The notes below the pieces were generated by a model. The model searched no databases. It had not been told where the DNA came from and was given only the letters and a program-made list of their open reading frames with translations. This document shows positions 11,099 to 19,561 of a DNA stretch of 64,000 nt, in pieces; position 1 is the first letter of the stretch; every line of letters begins with the position of its first letter. The stretch comes from Alphaproteobacteria bacterium (lineage in GTDB: Bacteria; Pseudomonadota; Alphaproteobacteria; Rhodospirillales; Casp-alpha2): the NCBI GenBank assembly GCA_014382345.1, contig JACNJX010000042.1, forward strand, positions 1 through 64,000, in the 5' to 3' direction. The position numbers and the translations under genes are program-made.

Positions 11099-13144
11099 AT
11101 GTCCGCCATGAGAAAGCCCAACAAAAACAAGGTGAAGAGCCAAAAACGTCTGGCCGGTCGAGCGACTATGGCTCAGCCTAGAAAGCCCCCTGCCGGACCC
11201 GGACTTTGGCGTGGCTTTTTGCATGGCCTTGGCTGGACGGCGCGGAAATCCCTGAAATGGGGCACGGTCTCAGCCATCTGGGGCGTCATCGCCTTTACCC
11301 TGGCGGCGGCCTGGTATGGCTCCGACCTTCCCGACGTGGACAAGGCCTTCAACGCAACCCGCAAGCCGACGATAACGCTGCTTGCCGCCGACGGTGCGGT
11401 GCTGGCGCGCCGCGGCGATGTTTATGGCCGCCTGACGCGGCTGGAGCAATTGCCCGAAAGCCTGCCCGCCGCCGTGCTGGCGACCGAGGACCGGCGTTTT
11501 TACAGTCATTTCGGTATCGATATAATCGGTCTGGGCCGTGCGATGGCGGCGAATGTGCAGGCGGGCCGCGTCGTCCAGGGCGGGTCCACCATCACGCAAC
11601 AGGTGGCAAAAAACCTGTTTCTCAACCCGGAGCGTACGATCAAGCGCAAGTTCCAGGAGCTGCTACTGGCGTTATGGCTGGAACATAAGTTTTCCAAGGC
11701 CCAGATCCTGACAATTTACCTCAACCGGGTGTACCTGGGTTCCGGGACCTTTGGTGTCGACGCGGCGGCGCGGAAATATTTCGACCGCCCGGTGGCGGAA
11801 ATTTCCACTTATCAGGCGGCGATGCTGGCCGGACTATTGAAAGCGCCGTCCCGCTATAACCCCATCTCCAGTCCGGCCCGCGCCCGGGCGCGCACGGCAC
11901 AGGTGTTGAAAAACATGGTTGCCGCGGGCGCGCTATCGGTTGAAGACGCGAAGCGGGCGGCGGCACAGCAAAACGTTTTGCGGGAGATGCACAAAACCGG
12001 TGGCGGGCGCTATTTTGTCGACTGGGTGCTGGAACAGGTGCCGGGTTACGTCAATCCGGGTGGCCGGGATCTTGTGGTGCAGACGACCCTGGATGCGGGC
12101 CTGCAAAATCTGGCCGAAGGGGAAACGGCGAAAATCCTGGGGGCGGTTGGGAAAAAGAAAGGCATCGGACAGGCCGCCCTGGTGATGATGACGCCCGGCG
12201 GCGCGGTACGTGCCCTCATCGGCGGGCGATCCTACGCCAAGAGCCAGTTCAACCGCGCAACCCAGGCCGGACGGCAACCGGGCTCGGCGTTCAAGCCGTT
12301 CGTCTATCTGGCCGGCCTGGAATCAGGGCTTGCGCCCGATAGCGTGCTGGTGGACGAACCGGTTTCCATCGGCACCTGGCATCCGGCCAATTTCAACCGA
12401 CGCTATCAGGGGCCGGTGCGCCTCAGCGATGCCCTGGCGCGTTCGATCAACACGGTCGCGGTTAAGGTCGGCGAACGGGCGGGGCGCAAAAATGTTATTA
12501 AAGCGGCCCGGCGTCTGGGCCTGACGGGAAATTTCAAGGCCCACCCCAGCCTGTCTCTCGGCGTCGCCGAGGTTCGCCTGTTGGATTTGACGGCGGCCTA
12601 CGCGCCTTTTGCCAACGGTGGCGCCGGGGTATGGGCCTATGGGATTACGGAAATCCGGGATGCCGAAGAAAATGTTCTCTACCGCCGGGACGGCTCGGGT
12701 CCGGGCCGGGTCGTCGCCGGCGTACACGTCCGGGCGATCAATGAAATGCTTTCCGGCGCTGTCTCCACAGGCACCGGGCGGGCGGCGGCCATCAACCGGC
12801 CGCAGGCGGGCAAGACCGGCACCAGCCAAAATTTCAGGGACGCCTGGTTTGTCGGCTACACCGCCGATCTGGTCACCGGTGTGTGGATGGGCAATGACGA
12901 CGGCAGGCCCATGAACAAGGTCACCGGCGGCGGCGCGCCGGCAAAACTGTGGCGAAATGTCATGGCCCCGGCCCACGTGGGTCTGCCCCTCAGGGCCCTG
13001 CCCTGGCAATTACCGGGGCAATCACCAGATTCGCCATCAACGATTGCCGGGAATAAAGGCTCCGGTTTTTGGACGAACCTGTTCGCCACCATCTCTGGCG
13101 GCGGGAAAACACAAGAGTTTAACTCCCACCCGGACGGGGGGTGA
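11099..13144 (+). CDS. Bifunctional penicillin-binding protein, 1A family (glycosyltransferase/transpeptidase)
   Basis: A 681-residue class A PBP that polymerises and cross-links peptidoglycan at the periplasmic face. The N-terminus is basic (residues 1-60), followed by one membrane anchor (about 62-82). The glycosyltransferase family 51 domain shows ATEDRRFYSHFGID and GGSTITQQVAKNLFL. The transpeptidase domain shows the SxxK motif in GSAFKPF, SxN in ARSINTVA and KTG in AGKTGTSQ, so all three active-site motifs are present. The start is uncertain: ATGs at 11099, 11108 and 11168 are in frame and none has a strong ribosome site. The 3' end overlaps the convergent NnrU-like gene by 26 bp. Confidence 0.95.
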   Translation: MSAMRKPNKNKVKSQKRLAGRATMAQPRKPPAGPGLWRGFLHGLGWTARKSLKWGTVSAIWGVIAFTLAAAWYGSDLPDVDKAFNATRKPTITLLAADGAVLARRGDVYGRLTRLEQLPESLPAAVLATEDRRFYSHFGIDIIGLGRAMAANVQAGRVVQGGSTITQQVAKNLFLNPERTIKRKFQELLLALWLEHKFSKAQILTIYLNRVYLGSGTFGVDAAARKYFDRPVAEISTYQAAMLAGLLKAPSRYNPISSPARARARTAQVLKNMVAAGALSVEDAKRAAAQQNVLREMHKTGGGRYFVDWVLEQVPGYVNPGGRDLVVQTTLDAGLQNLAEGETAKILGAVGKKKGIGQAALVMMTPGGAVRALIGGRSYAKSQFNRATQAGRQPGSAFKPFVYLAGLESGLAPDSVLVDEPVSIGTWHPANFNRRYQGPVRLSDALARSINTVAVKVGERAGRKNVIKAARRLGLTGNFKAHPSLSLGVAEVRLLDLTAAYAPFANGGAGVWAYGITEIRDAEENVLYRRDGSGPGRVVAGVHVRAINEMLSGAVSTGTGRAAAINRPQAGKTGTSQNFRDAWFVGYTADLVTGVWMGNDDGRPMNKVTGGGAPAKLWRNVMAPAHVGLPLRALPWQLPGQSPDSPSTIAGNKGSGFWTNLFATISGGGKTQEFNSHPDGG

Positions 13145-13733
13145 TCCCTGGTATCAGCGCGGGGACGCGTCGCCGGTACTCTTCGTAAGCCTCGCCATGC
13201 AGCGCCCGCAGCGAGCCTTCTTCGTGCCGCGCGCCAACAATCAAATATAGCGATCCCAAAATCGCCGTCGCCAGTCCGAACGGGTTAGCAGCGCCGCCCC
13301 ACAGGATCATGTGCGCGCCGAGATACAAGGGGTGGCGGACGAAGCGGTGCATGCCGTCGGTGATCAGCGGCTCGTCGCCCGGATCGGGCAGACCCTGGCG
13401 GTGGCTGCGGATTTGACTGAGGCCTGAGAACCGGCCCAGGTCGTATTCCCGGAGCGCTAGTAACAAAACCAGGATTCCCAGCCAGCGAACACCGGTCAGC
13501 GCCGATGCGACGGCGGGCTCAAGATCAAAGGGGCTGGCGTCCAGCGCCCATTGGCCGAAAACCCAGACGGCGGCGATGTGAATGCCCGCAAACAGGTTGT
13601 AGGAAAGCCGGTAATAGGCTCCGAACAGGGGGGCAAGACGCTGTTTTACGGCGGATGAGGAAAGCGCGGAATGAACGGCGCCAAAGCTGATCCAGCCCAG
13701 GGCATAGATAAGATTGGCGGCGAGGGGCTCCAT
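13119..13733 (-). CDS. NnrU / isoprenylcysteine methyltransferase-like membrane protein
   Basis: A 204-residue integral membrane protein with about five or six hydrophobic segments. The motif FVRHPLYLGAHMILWG (about 132-147) and the C-terminal HGEAYEEYRRRVPALIPG match the NnrU and isoprenylcysteine carboxyl methyltransferase-like superfamily. NnrU itself was linked to nitric-oxide metabolism in some denitrifiers, but most family members are uncharacterised, so substrate and role are unknown here. It starts 12 bp after the hldE stop, on the same strand, and is the last gene of the envelope run. Its end overlaps the convergent PBP gene. Confidence 0.8.
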   Translation of the reverse strand: MEPLAANLIYALGWISFGAVHSALSSSAVKQRLAPLFGAYYRLSYNLFAGIHIAAVWVFGQWALDASPFDLEPAVASALTGVRWLGILVLLLALREYDLGRFSGLSQIRSHRQGLPDPGDEPLITDGMHRFVRHPLYLGAHMILWGGAANPFGLATAILGSLYLIVGARHEEGSLRALHGEAYEEYRRRVPALIPGITPRPGGS

Positions 13734-13744
13734 GTCCTCAGGCT

Positions 13745-15223
13745 CTAGGATTTGGGTTTCTTTTTCCGGCCCATTTTTTCGATGGTTGCCGATGTGCTGT
13801 GGCCGGGTTCCAGCTTCGCCAGCTTGACCGTGCCGCCGTATTTCTTCACCACGTCGGCGCCGACAACGGAAGACATATCGTAATCCGCGCCCTTGATCAG
13901 GACATCGGGCTTCAACGCCTTGATCAGCTTCAACGGCGTGCGTTCATCAAAAATCACCACCGCGTCGACAGACGCCAGCGATGCCAGCACCGTGGCGCGG
14001 GCGGCTTCCGATTGCACCGGGCGGCCGTCGCCCTTGAGGCGACGGACGGAGGCATCGGAATTGAGCCCGACGATCAGCCGTCCGGCGGCCCGGCGTGCCT
14101 GTTTCAGCAACGACACATGGCCGGGGTGTAACAGATCGAAACACCCGTTGGTAAAGCCGATGGCGTGTCCGGCACGCCGCCATTGGCCGATGCGGTCCTT
14201 GACCTGGTCCACGCTCAGAACCTTGGCCTCGGCGCTGGTCAGGTCCTGGTGGTGCAGGGCGGCGATCAGGTCGGCGGCGTAGACGGCCGCCGTGCCGACC
14301 TTGCCGACGACGATACCGGCGGCGACATTGGCCAGCCGGGCGGCCTGGTCCAGGTCCGCGCCACCGGCCAAGGCCGCGGCGACGGTGGCGACAACGGTAT
14401 CGCCGGCGCCGGAGACGTCGAACACTTCCTGGGTTTCCGCCGGCAGATGGACGGTTTTGCCGCCAGCCTGGACAATCGTCATGCCGTCCGAACTGCGGGT
14501 CGCCAGCACCGCGCCGAGACGGTGGAGTTTCAGGAGTTTCCTGGCGGCGCGAACGACATCGGCCTCGGAGTTGATTTCCTGGCCCGTGGCCTCGGCCAGT
14601 TCGCGGCGGTTGGGCGTGATCAGGGCGGCGCCTCGATAGCGCGCGTAGTCGGCCCCCTTGGGATCGACGATCACGGCTTTTTTTGCCTTCGCGGCCTGAC
14701 GGATGATCTTTTGGATGACGCCGTCCGACAGCGTGCCCTTGCCGTAATCGGACAGCACCACGGTCTGGCAACTTCGCATGGCGGCGCTAACGGCCTTGAG
14801 CAGTTTACCCTCGGTTTTCAAATCCAGGGGCTCGGTGCTTTCCCGGTCCGCGCGCAACACCTGCTGGACGCCGGCGATATAGCGGGTCTTGGTCGAAGTC
14901 CGCCGGGCGCTATCGACAATCGGCGCATCCTTGACGGATTCCTTTTTGATCAGGCGGGCGATGTCGCGCCCAGCGGCGTCCTTGCCGGTGACGGTGACAA
15001 AACGCGCCTGGGCATCCAGCGAGTGCAGGTTGCGGACCACGTTTCCGGCGCCGCCCAGCATGGCGTCTTCGCGCTCGACGCGCAGCACCGGGATCGGGGC
15101 TTCCGGGGATATCCGCTCAACCTCGCCGTAGTGGAAATGGTCCAGCATGACGTCGCCGACGACCAGCACCCGCGCCTTGGCGAGGCGGGTTACCAGCGGG
15201 ATCAGGTCGGCGCGTTCCGTCAT
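13745..15223 (-). CDS. hldE: Bifunctional heptose-7-phosphate kinase / heptose-1-phosphate adenylyltransferase
   Basis: A 492-residue two-domain enzyme that makes ADP-D-glycero-D-manno-heptose for the LPS inner core. The N-terminal ribokinase-like kinase domain (about 1-325) has GDVMLDHFHYGEVERISPEAP and the catalytic DVSGAGDTVVATVAAAL. The C-terminal nucleotidyltransferase domain (about 350-480) has IGFTNGCFDLLHPGHVSLL, including the HxGH motif. The length is normal for HldE. It lies 10 bp after gmhA, which makes its substrate precursor, so both are almost surely co-transcribed. Confidence 0.97.
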   Translation of the reverse strand: MTERADLIPLVTRLAKARVLVVGDVMLDHFHYGEVERISPEAPIPVLRVEREDAMLGGAGNVVRNLHSLDAQARFVTVTGKDAAGRDIARLIKKESVKDAPIVDSARRTSTKTRYIAGVQQVLRADRESTEPLDLKTEGKLLKAVSAAMRSCQTVVLSDYGKGTLSDGVIQKIIRQAAKAKKAVIVDPKGADYARYRGAALITPNRRELAEATGQEINSEADVVRAARKLLKLHRLGAVLATRSSDGMTIVQAGGKTVHLPAETQEVFDVSGAGDTVVATVAAALAGGADLDQAARLANVAAGIVVGKVGTAAVYAADLIAALHHQDLTSAEAKVLSVDQVKDRIGQWRRAGHAIGFTNGCFDLLHPGHVSLLKQARRAAGRLIVGLNSDASVRRLKGDGRPVQSEAARATVLASLASVDAVVIFDERTPLKLIKALKPDVLIKGADYDMSSVVGADVVKKYGGTVKLAKLEPGHSTSATIEKMGRKKKPKS

Positions 15224-15233
15224 ATCCGTTTCC

Positions 15234-15812
15234 TTATACCAGACCCAGTTTCTGTTCCAGCGCGCCGCACAGCATATGGCCGAGCAGGATGTGCATTTCC
15301 TGGATGCGCGCCGTGATGTCGGACGGCACCAGAACCAACGGATCGCACAAGTCGACCATGCCGCCGCCGCCCTTGCCGCCGAACCCGGCGGCGATGATGT
15401 CTTTATCGCGCGCCATCTTCAGGCCACGCAGGATGTTTTCGCTTTTGCCCGAGGTGGAAATGGCGAGGACGACATCGCCGGGGCGGCCCAGGGCTTCGAC
15501 CTGACGCGCGAACAGATCATCGAAGGTCCAGTCGTTGGCGATCGCCGTCAGCATGGATGTATCCGTGGTCAGCGCGATGGCGGCGATGGGATCGCGGTCG
15601 GTGATGTAGCGCACCGCCAGTTCGGTGGCGATGTGCTGGCAATCCCCGGCGCTGCCGCCGTTGCCGAACAGCATCAGTTTGTTGCCGGCCCGGATCGCGT
15701 CCGTACAGACCTCGATGAGCCGGGAAAAGGGCTCGGCCAGGACGGCCCGGGTATCGTTCAGGACACCCTGATGTTCGTCGAATTCTGATGCGTAAAAAGC
15801 GTCTAGGTCCAT
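15234..15812 (-). CDS. gmhA: Sedoheptulose-7-phosphate isomerase (phosphoheptose isomerase)
   Basis: A 192-residue SIS-domain enzyme that converts sedoheptulose 7-phosphate to heptose 7-phosphate, the first step of ADP-heptose synthesis. Visible blocks are LFGNGGSAGDCQHIATELA (about 49-67) and AISTSGKSENILRGL (about 117-131), plus the C-terminal QEMHILLGHMLCGALE. The ATG at 15812 is preceded by GAGGGGG about 6-11 nt upstream; a TTG just before it is an unlikely start. hldE follows directly. Confidence 0.96.
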   Translation of the reverse strand: MDLDAFYASEFDEHQGVLNDTRAVLAEPFSRLIEVCTDAIRAGNKLMLFGNGGSAGDCQHIATELAVRYITDRDPIAAIALTTDTSMLTAIANDWTFDDLFARQVEALGRPGDVVLAISTSGKSENILRGLKMARDKDIIAAGFGGKGGGGMVDLCDPLVLVPSDITARIQEMHILLGHMLCGALEQKLGLV

Positions 15813-15889
15813 CAATAGCCCCCTCTGTCTGGCTTTTGTACTCTGTTTTCAGGCCCCAATGCAAAACAGCCGCAGGCCCGGCAGGCTCC

Positions 15890-16831
15890 CTAGATGGTGG
15901 TCTTGAAGTAGTCGATGGTTGTTTTCAGGCCATCTTCCAGCATCACGCCGGGGGTCCAGCCCAGCTGCGTCTTGGCGCGCGTGATGTCGGGGCAGCGCTG
16001 CGTCGGGTCGTCGCCGGGAAGCGGCTTTTCCACCAGTTTCGATTTCGACCCGGTCATGGCGATGACCTGTTCGGCCAGTTCGCGGATGGTCATTTCCCGG
16101 GGGTTGCCGAGGTTCACCGGCCCGGTGATCTCGTCGGGCGCATCCATCAGCGCCACCAGCCCGCCTACCAGATCGGAGACATAACAAAACGATCGTGTCT
16201 GGCTGCCGTTGCCATAAACCGTGATCGGCTGACCCTTGAGCGCCTGGACAATGAAGTTGGACACCACGCGCCCGTCGTCGGGATGCATGCGCGGTCCGTA
16301 GGTATTGAAAATCCGCGCCACCCGGATGTTGGTGCCGTACTGGCGGTAATAATCGAAAAACAGCGTCTCGGCGCACCGCTTGCCCTCGTCGTAACAGCCC
16401 CGTAGCCCGATCGGGTTAACGTTGCCGAGATAATCTTCCGTCTGCGGGTGGACTTCCGGGTCGCCGTAGACCTCGCTGGTCGAGGCCTGGAGGATTTTAG
16501 CCCCGGTCCGTTTCGCCAGCCCCAGCATGTTGATGGCACCGTGCACCGAGGTCCTGGTCGTCTGTACGGGGTCATGCTGGTAATGGATGGGCGATGCCGG
16601 GCAGGCCAGGTTGTAGATCTCGTCGACCTCCACATACAACGGGAAGGTGACGTCGTGGTGCATCATTTCGAAGTGCGCCTTATCCATCAGGCCGATCACG
16701 TTGTTGCGGGTGCCGGTATAGAAGTTGTCGACACACAGCACCTCGTGACCGTCGTTGACGAGCCGGTCGCACAGGTGTGATCCGACAAAACCGGCGCCAC
16801 CGGTAACAAGAATCTTTTTTCTGGCCGTCAT
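15890..16831 (-). CDS. UDP-glucuronate decarboxylase-like extended SDR (UDP-xylose synthase type)
   Basis: A 313-residue NAD-dependent extended short-chain dehydrogenase. Start ATG 16831 gives [20 protein letters not shown] with the Rossmann glycine motif GGAGFVGSH, and AGGG lies 8 nt upstream; the longer frame back to 16942 is rejected. [15 protein letters not shown] and [15 protein letters not shown] are strongly conserved in UDP-glucuronate decarboxylases (UXS), which make UDP-xylose. The YxxxK-like catalytic pair is in [13 protein letters not shown]-xylose would feed LPS or exopolysaccharide. It lies 77 bp upstream of gmhA on the same strand. Other extended SDRs such as dTDP-glucose dehydratase are less likely given these motifs. 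Confidence 0.88.
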   Translation of the reverse strand: MTARKKILVTGGAGFVGSHLCDRLVNDGHEVLCVDNFYTGTRNNVIGLMDKAHFEMMHHDVTFPLYVEVDEIYNLACPASPIHYQHDPVQTTRTSVHGAINMLGLAKRTGAKILQASTSEVYGDPEVHPQTEDYLGNVNPIGLRGCYDEGKRCAETLFFDYYRQYGTNIRVARIFNTYGPRMHPDDGRVVSNFIVQALKGQPITVYGNGSQTRSFCYVSDLVGGLVALMDAPDEITGPVNLGNPREMTIRELAEQVIAMTGSKSKLVEKPLPGDDPTQRCPDITRAKTQLGWTPGVMLEDGLKTTIDYFKTTI

Positions 16832-16913
16832 GCGTAATCCCTGTTGGAAATTCCGCGCTGAAACTATCAGGGGACGGGGGTGCAACCAAGCGGAAAGGGA
16901 CGTTAAAAGCGGC

Positions 16914-17675
16914 TCACGTCTGCAAAAACCTGACCGCGTCACCTTCCAGCACCGCCGCCGTCAGGACACCCGACTGCCAGGCCCCGGTGTCGATGCCGAT
17001 GCGGTTGAATTTGACCTCGGGCTCCGGGCTGATGGAGTGCCCGTGCACGACGCGCGCACCGTGGTTGGCGTCGGAAAAAAGAAATTCGTTCCGAATCCAC
17101 ATCAGGTCGTGGGGGCTTTGTTCCTCAAGGGGTACCCCAGGCGCGATGCCGGCGTGCGCGAACAAATAGGCGCCTTCGGTGTGAGATATCTCCAGCGCCT
17201 GCAGAAATGCGCGGTGCCGGGCGGGCAGGGTATGGGCCAGATTCCGGCACAGGCGTTCGGGCTCCGGCAAGGATAGAAAAATGTCGGAGACCTCGATGCC
17301 GTAACTTTCAAAAGTGCCGCGGGCGCCGTTCATCAGCCAAGCATCAAGCCCGCCGCCGGTTTTCAGAAACCGGAGCATCATGTCCTCGTGGTTGCCCTTG
17401 AGATGGTGGCGTTCGAATCCGTCGAGGGGATGGTCGATCAAAAGGTCAAGAACGCCGGCGCTGTCGGGGCCGCGGTCGACAAAATCACCAAGGTAGACGA
17501 CGACCTTGCCGAAGCTGTCCGCATCGGCGGCGTCTTCGAGTATTTGCCGGTGCAGGCGTTCCAGCAAATCCCTCCGTCCGTGGATGTCACCGACGGCATA
17601 AACGCGGCGGCCCCGGGGTGTTTTGGCGTTTCCGGCGGCCGATACGGCGTTCGGGTTCTGGCGTGACTTGGTCAT
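16914..17675 (-). CDS. PPP-family metallophosphoesterase (Ser/Thr phosphatase or Ap4A-hydrolase-like)
   Basis: A 253-residue calcineurin-like phosphoesterase. All PPP motifs are visible: [20 protein letters not shown] and GNHEDMM, with later metal-ligand His in [10 protein letters not shown] and VVHGHS. Bacterial members dephosphorylate phosphoproteins or hydrolyse diadenosine tetraphosphate; sequence reading cannot separate these. The start ATG 17675 (MTKSRQN) is preferred over a TTG at 17714. It is divergent from the tandem EAL-like genes and 82 bp upstream of the UDP-glucuronate decarboxylase gene. Confidence 0.85.
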   Translation of the reverse strand: MTKSRQNPNAVSAAGNAKTPRGRRVYAVGDIHGRRDLLERLHRQILEDAADADSFGKVVVYLGDFVDRGPDSAGVLDLLIDHPLDGFERHHLKGNHEDMMLRFLKTGGGLDAWLMNGARGTFESYGIEVSDIFLSLPEPERLCRNLAHTLPARHRAFLQALEISHTEGAYLFAHAGIAPGVPLEEQSPHDLMWIRNEFLFSDANHGARVVHGHSISPEPEVKFNRIGIDTGAWQSGVLTAAVLEGDAVRFLQT

Positions 17676-17745
17676 CTCTGGCAATATGATGGACGGGTGC
17701 GTTCCCTGCCGCAAGGCGGGCTCTCATGTGCCGGAATATCCCCTT

Positions 17746-17759
17746 GTCAACATATTGAC
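17746..17759. promoter_or_regulatory. Perfect inverted repeat in the divergent phosphatase/EAL-like intergenic region
   Basis: GTCAA at 17746-17750 and TTGAC at 17755-17759 flank CATA, giving a perfect 5-4-5 dyad. It lies between two divergent transcription units and could be an operator. The second arm also reads as TTGACG, a possible -35 element, but no good -10 follows at the right spacing. Confidence 0.3.
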
Positions 17760-17833
17760 GGTAATGGGATTTTAAGGGTTACGGCATAGAGTCCAGCGCG
17801 GGGCGATAGGATAATCAGCGAACGGGGCAGAGC

Positions 17834-19558
17834 ATGGCCGATCTCGGTTACGCGAGCGGCGAATACCGCGAGGCGGATACAAGCGAAGAAAGCTTGCTGC
17901 TGTCGCGCCTCAAGCGTGTTGAGGCGAATCCAGGCGGAGTGTACGCGGTGCATATCCACCTGTCGCAATTGCGCGCGTCGAATCGCCAGCCGCATTTCCT
18001 CAATATCGCGATCCGGTCCTTCGACGGGCTGATGGAAAATTACGAGGCCACGGCCTTTTCCCTGCATAACGGGGACGTGGTGCTGATCTGCCGCAACGTG
18101 CCCGTGGACGACGCGGACGCCGCCGTCGACAAGGTGCGCTCGCTGTTCGGCGGGGATCCTTTGCTGTTGGTCGAGGACGGCGCGTTCGAGGATTCCTTTT
18201 CGACCTGGTACGACCTCAGCCAGCCGGAGGACTTTTCCGCTTTTTCCGCCATTGCCAACGATCTCGCCGTCGAAGCCCAGCGCGTCCTGCAGTTGCAGGC
18301 GGAAGTCAAGGTCAGGGAAGACAAGGAACGCGGCGACCCGCTGTCGTCGCTCAACCTGGCCGCCATCAATCAGAATCTGCAGGCGACCCGCGTCGCCGAC
18401 CTGATCCGGCTGCAGACCTGCCTGGAAATGGGACCCGGCGGGCCGGGCCAACTGGTGTTCAAGGAACATTTCATTTCCGTGGGCGAGCTGAAGAAGCGTA
18501 TCGCACCGGAGGTCAACCTGTTTGCCTCGCCCTGGCTGTTCCAATACCTGACGGAAACCCTGGACCGGCGCATGCTGGCGGTGCTCGGCAACAAGGATTT
18601 CAGCCTGCTGCCGTTTACCATGAGTCTGAACCTCAACGTCAGCACGGTGTTGTCACGGGACTTCCAGAAATTTCACCAGACCGTCGGCAAATATACCTCC
18701 AAGGTGGTGGTGGAAATGCAGATCCTGGATATTTTCTCCGACATGAACACTTACGGATATGCCCGCGATACCCTGCAGGAACGGGGCTACCGGGTGGTCG
18801 TCGACGGCCTGAATCCGCTCGCCCTGCAATTCATGGAGCCGGGCCTGCTGAAATCCGACTTCGTGAAAATCAACTGGGATTCCGATTATGAGGGCGAGGT
18901 CGACCCGGCCCGGATCGAGGACATGCGCCACGTCATCGCGACCACCGGCAAGGAAGGCGTGATCCTGGCCCGCGTCGATACGGAAGAGGCCATCAAGTGG
19001 GGCCTGTCGCTAGGCATCAGCCGGTTCCAGGGGTTCTATGTCGATGACCTGATGGAGAAAATCGCCGACGTCAAAGCCCAGCAGGCCAGGAACGAAGCCG
19101 CCGCCAAGGCCAAAGCTGCGGCAGCCGCCGCCGCTGCCGCGGCAAAGGCGAAAGCGCCAGCCGCTGCCCCCGCCGCCGCCCCCGCCGCCGCGCCCGCGCA
19201 ACCGGTCTCCGGGCAACCGGCGCCTGCTCCGATTCCTGCCCAGCCAGCGCCCGCCCAACCGGCCCAGGTGCAGCCTGTGCCCGCTCAACCGGTCCCTACC
19301 GCTGCTCCCGCGCAACCCGTTGTTCCGCAACCGGCTCCCGCACAACCAAGGCCCCCAGCCCAACCGGCTCCCGCGCAACCGAGGCCTCCAGCCCAACCGG
19401 CTCCCATTGCAGCGCCCGCCCAGCCCGCCCCGGCGCAACCGGCCCCAGCGCAACCGGCACCGGCACAAGCGGCCCCAGCCCGACCGGCCCCGGCCCAAGC
19501 GGCCCCGGCACAACCGGTTCCGGCTCATCCCCAACCCAAACCCGCACCGAAGGCCTGA
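17834..19558 (+). CDS. Degenerate EAL-like protein with a long Pro/Ala/Gln-rich C-terminal tail
   Basis: A 574-residue protein without signal peptide or membrane segment. Residues about 15-150 form an N-terminal domain (VHIHLSQLRASNRQPHF) that I do not recognise but which is repeated in the next gene. Residues about 195-410 follow the layout of an EAL phosphodiesterase fold: MSLNLNVSTVLSRDF, VVVEMQILDIFSDM, GYRVVVDGL, FVKIN and GISRFQGFYVD. The catalytic EAL Glu, the DDFGTG loop and the AEGVE Glu are all replaced, so hydrolysis of c-di-GMP is not expected. From about residue 415 an Ala/Lys coiled stretch leads into a tail of PAPAQ-type repeats. The next gene, a paralogue, starts 3 bp after the stop. 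Confidence 0.8.
   Translation: MADLGYASGEYREADTSEESLLLSRLKRVEANPGGVYAVHIHLSQLRASNRQPHFLNIAIRSFDGLMENYEATAFSLHNGDVVLICRNVPVDDADAAVDKVRSLFGGDPLLLVEDGAFEDSFSTWYDLSQPEDFSAFSAIANDLAVEAQRVLQLQAEVKVREDKERGDPLSSLNLAAINQNLQATRVADLIRLQTCLEMGPGGPGQLVFKEHFISVGELKKRIAPEVNLFASPWLFQYLTETLDRRMLAVLGNKDFSLLPFTMSLNLNVSTVLSRDFQKFHQTVGKYTSKVVVEMQILDIFSDMNTYGYARDTLQERGYRVVVDGLNPLALQFMEPGLLKSDFVKINWDSDYEGEVDPARIEDMRHVIATTGKEGVILARVDTEEAIKWGLSLGISRFQGFYVDDLMEKIADVKAQQARNEAAAKAKAAAAAAAAAAKAKAPAAAPAAAPAAAPAQPVSGQPAPAPIPAQPAPAQPAQVQPVPAQPVPTAAPAQPVVPQPAPAQPRPPAQPAPAQPRPPAQPAPIAAPAQPAPAQPAPAQPAPAQAAPARPAPAQAAPAQPVPAHPQPKPAPKA
19340..19405 (+). repeat. Two tandem 33-bp units in the Pro/Ala/Gln tail
   Basis: Units at 19340-19372 and 19373-19405 differ at only a few positions and both encode AQPRPPAQPAP. 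Shorter PAPAQ-type units of 15 bp follow up to about 19500. The in-frame repeat length means copy-number change would alter tail length without breaking the frame. Confidence 0.8.
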
Positions 19559-19561
19559 TCC

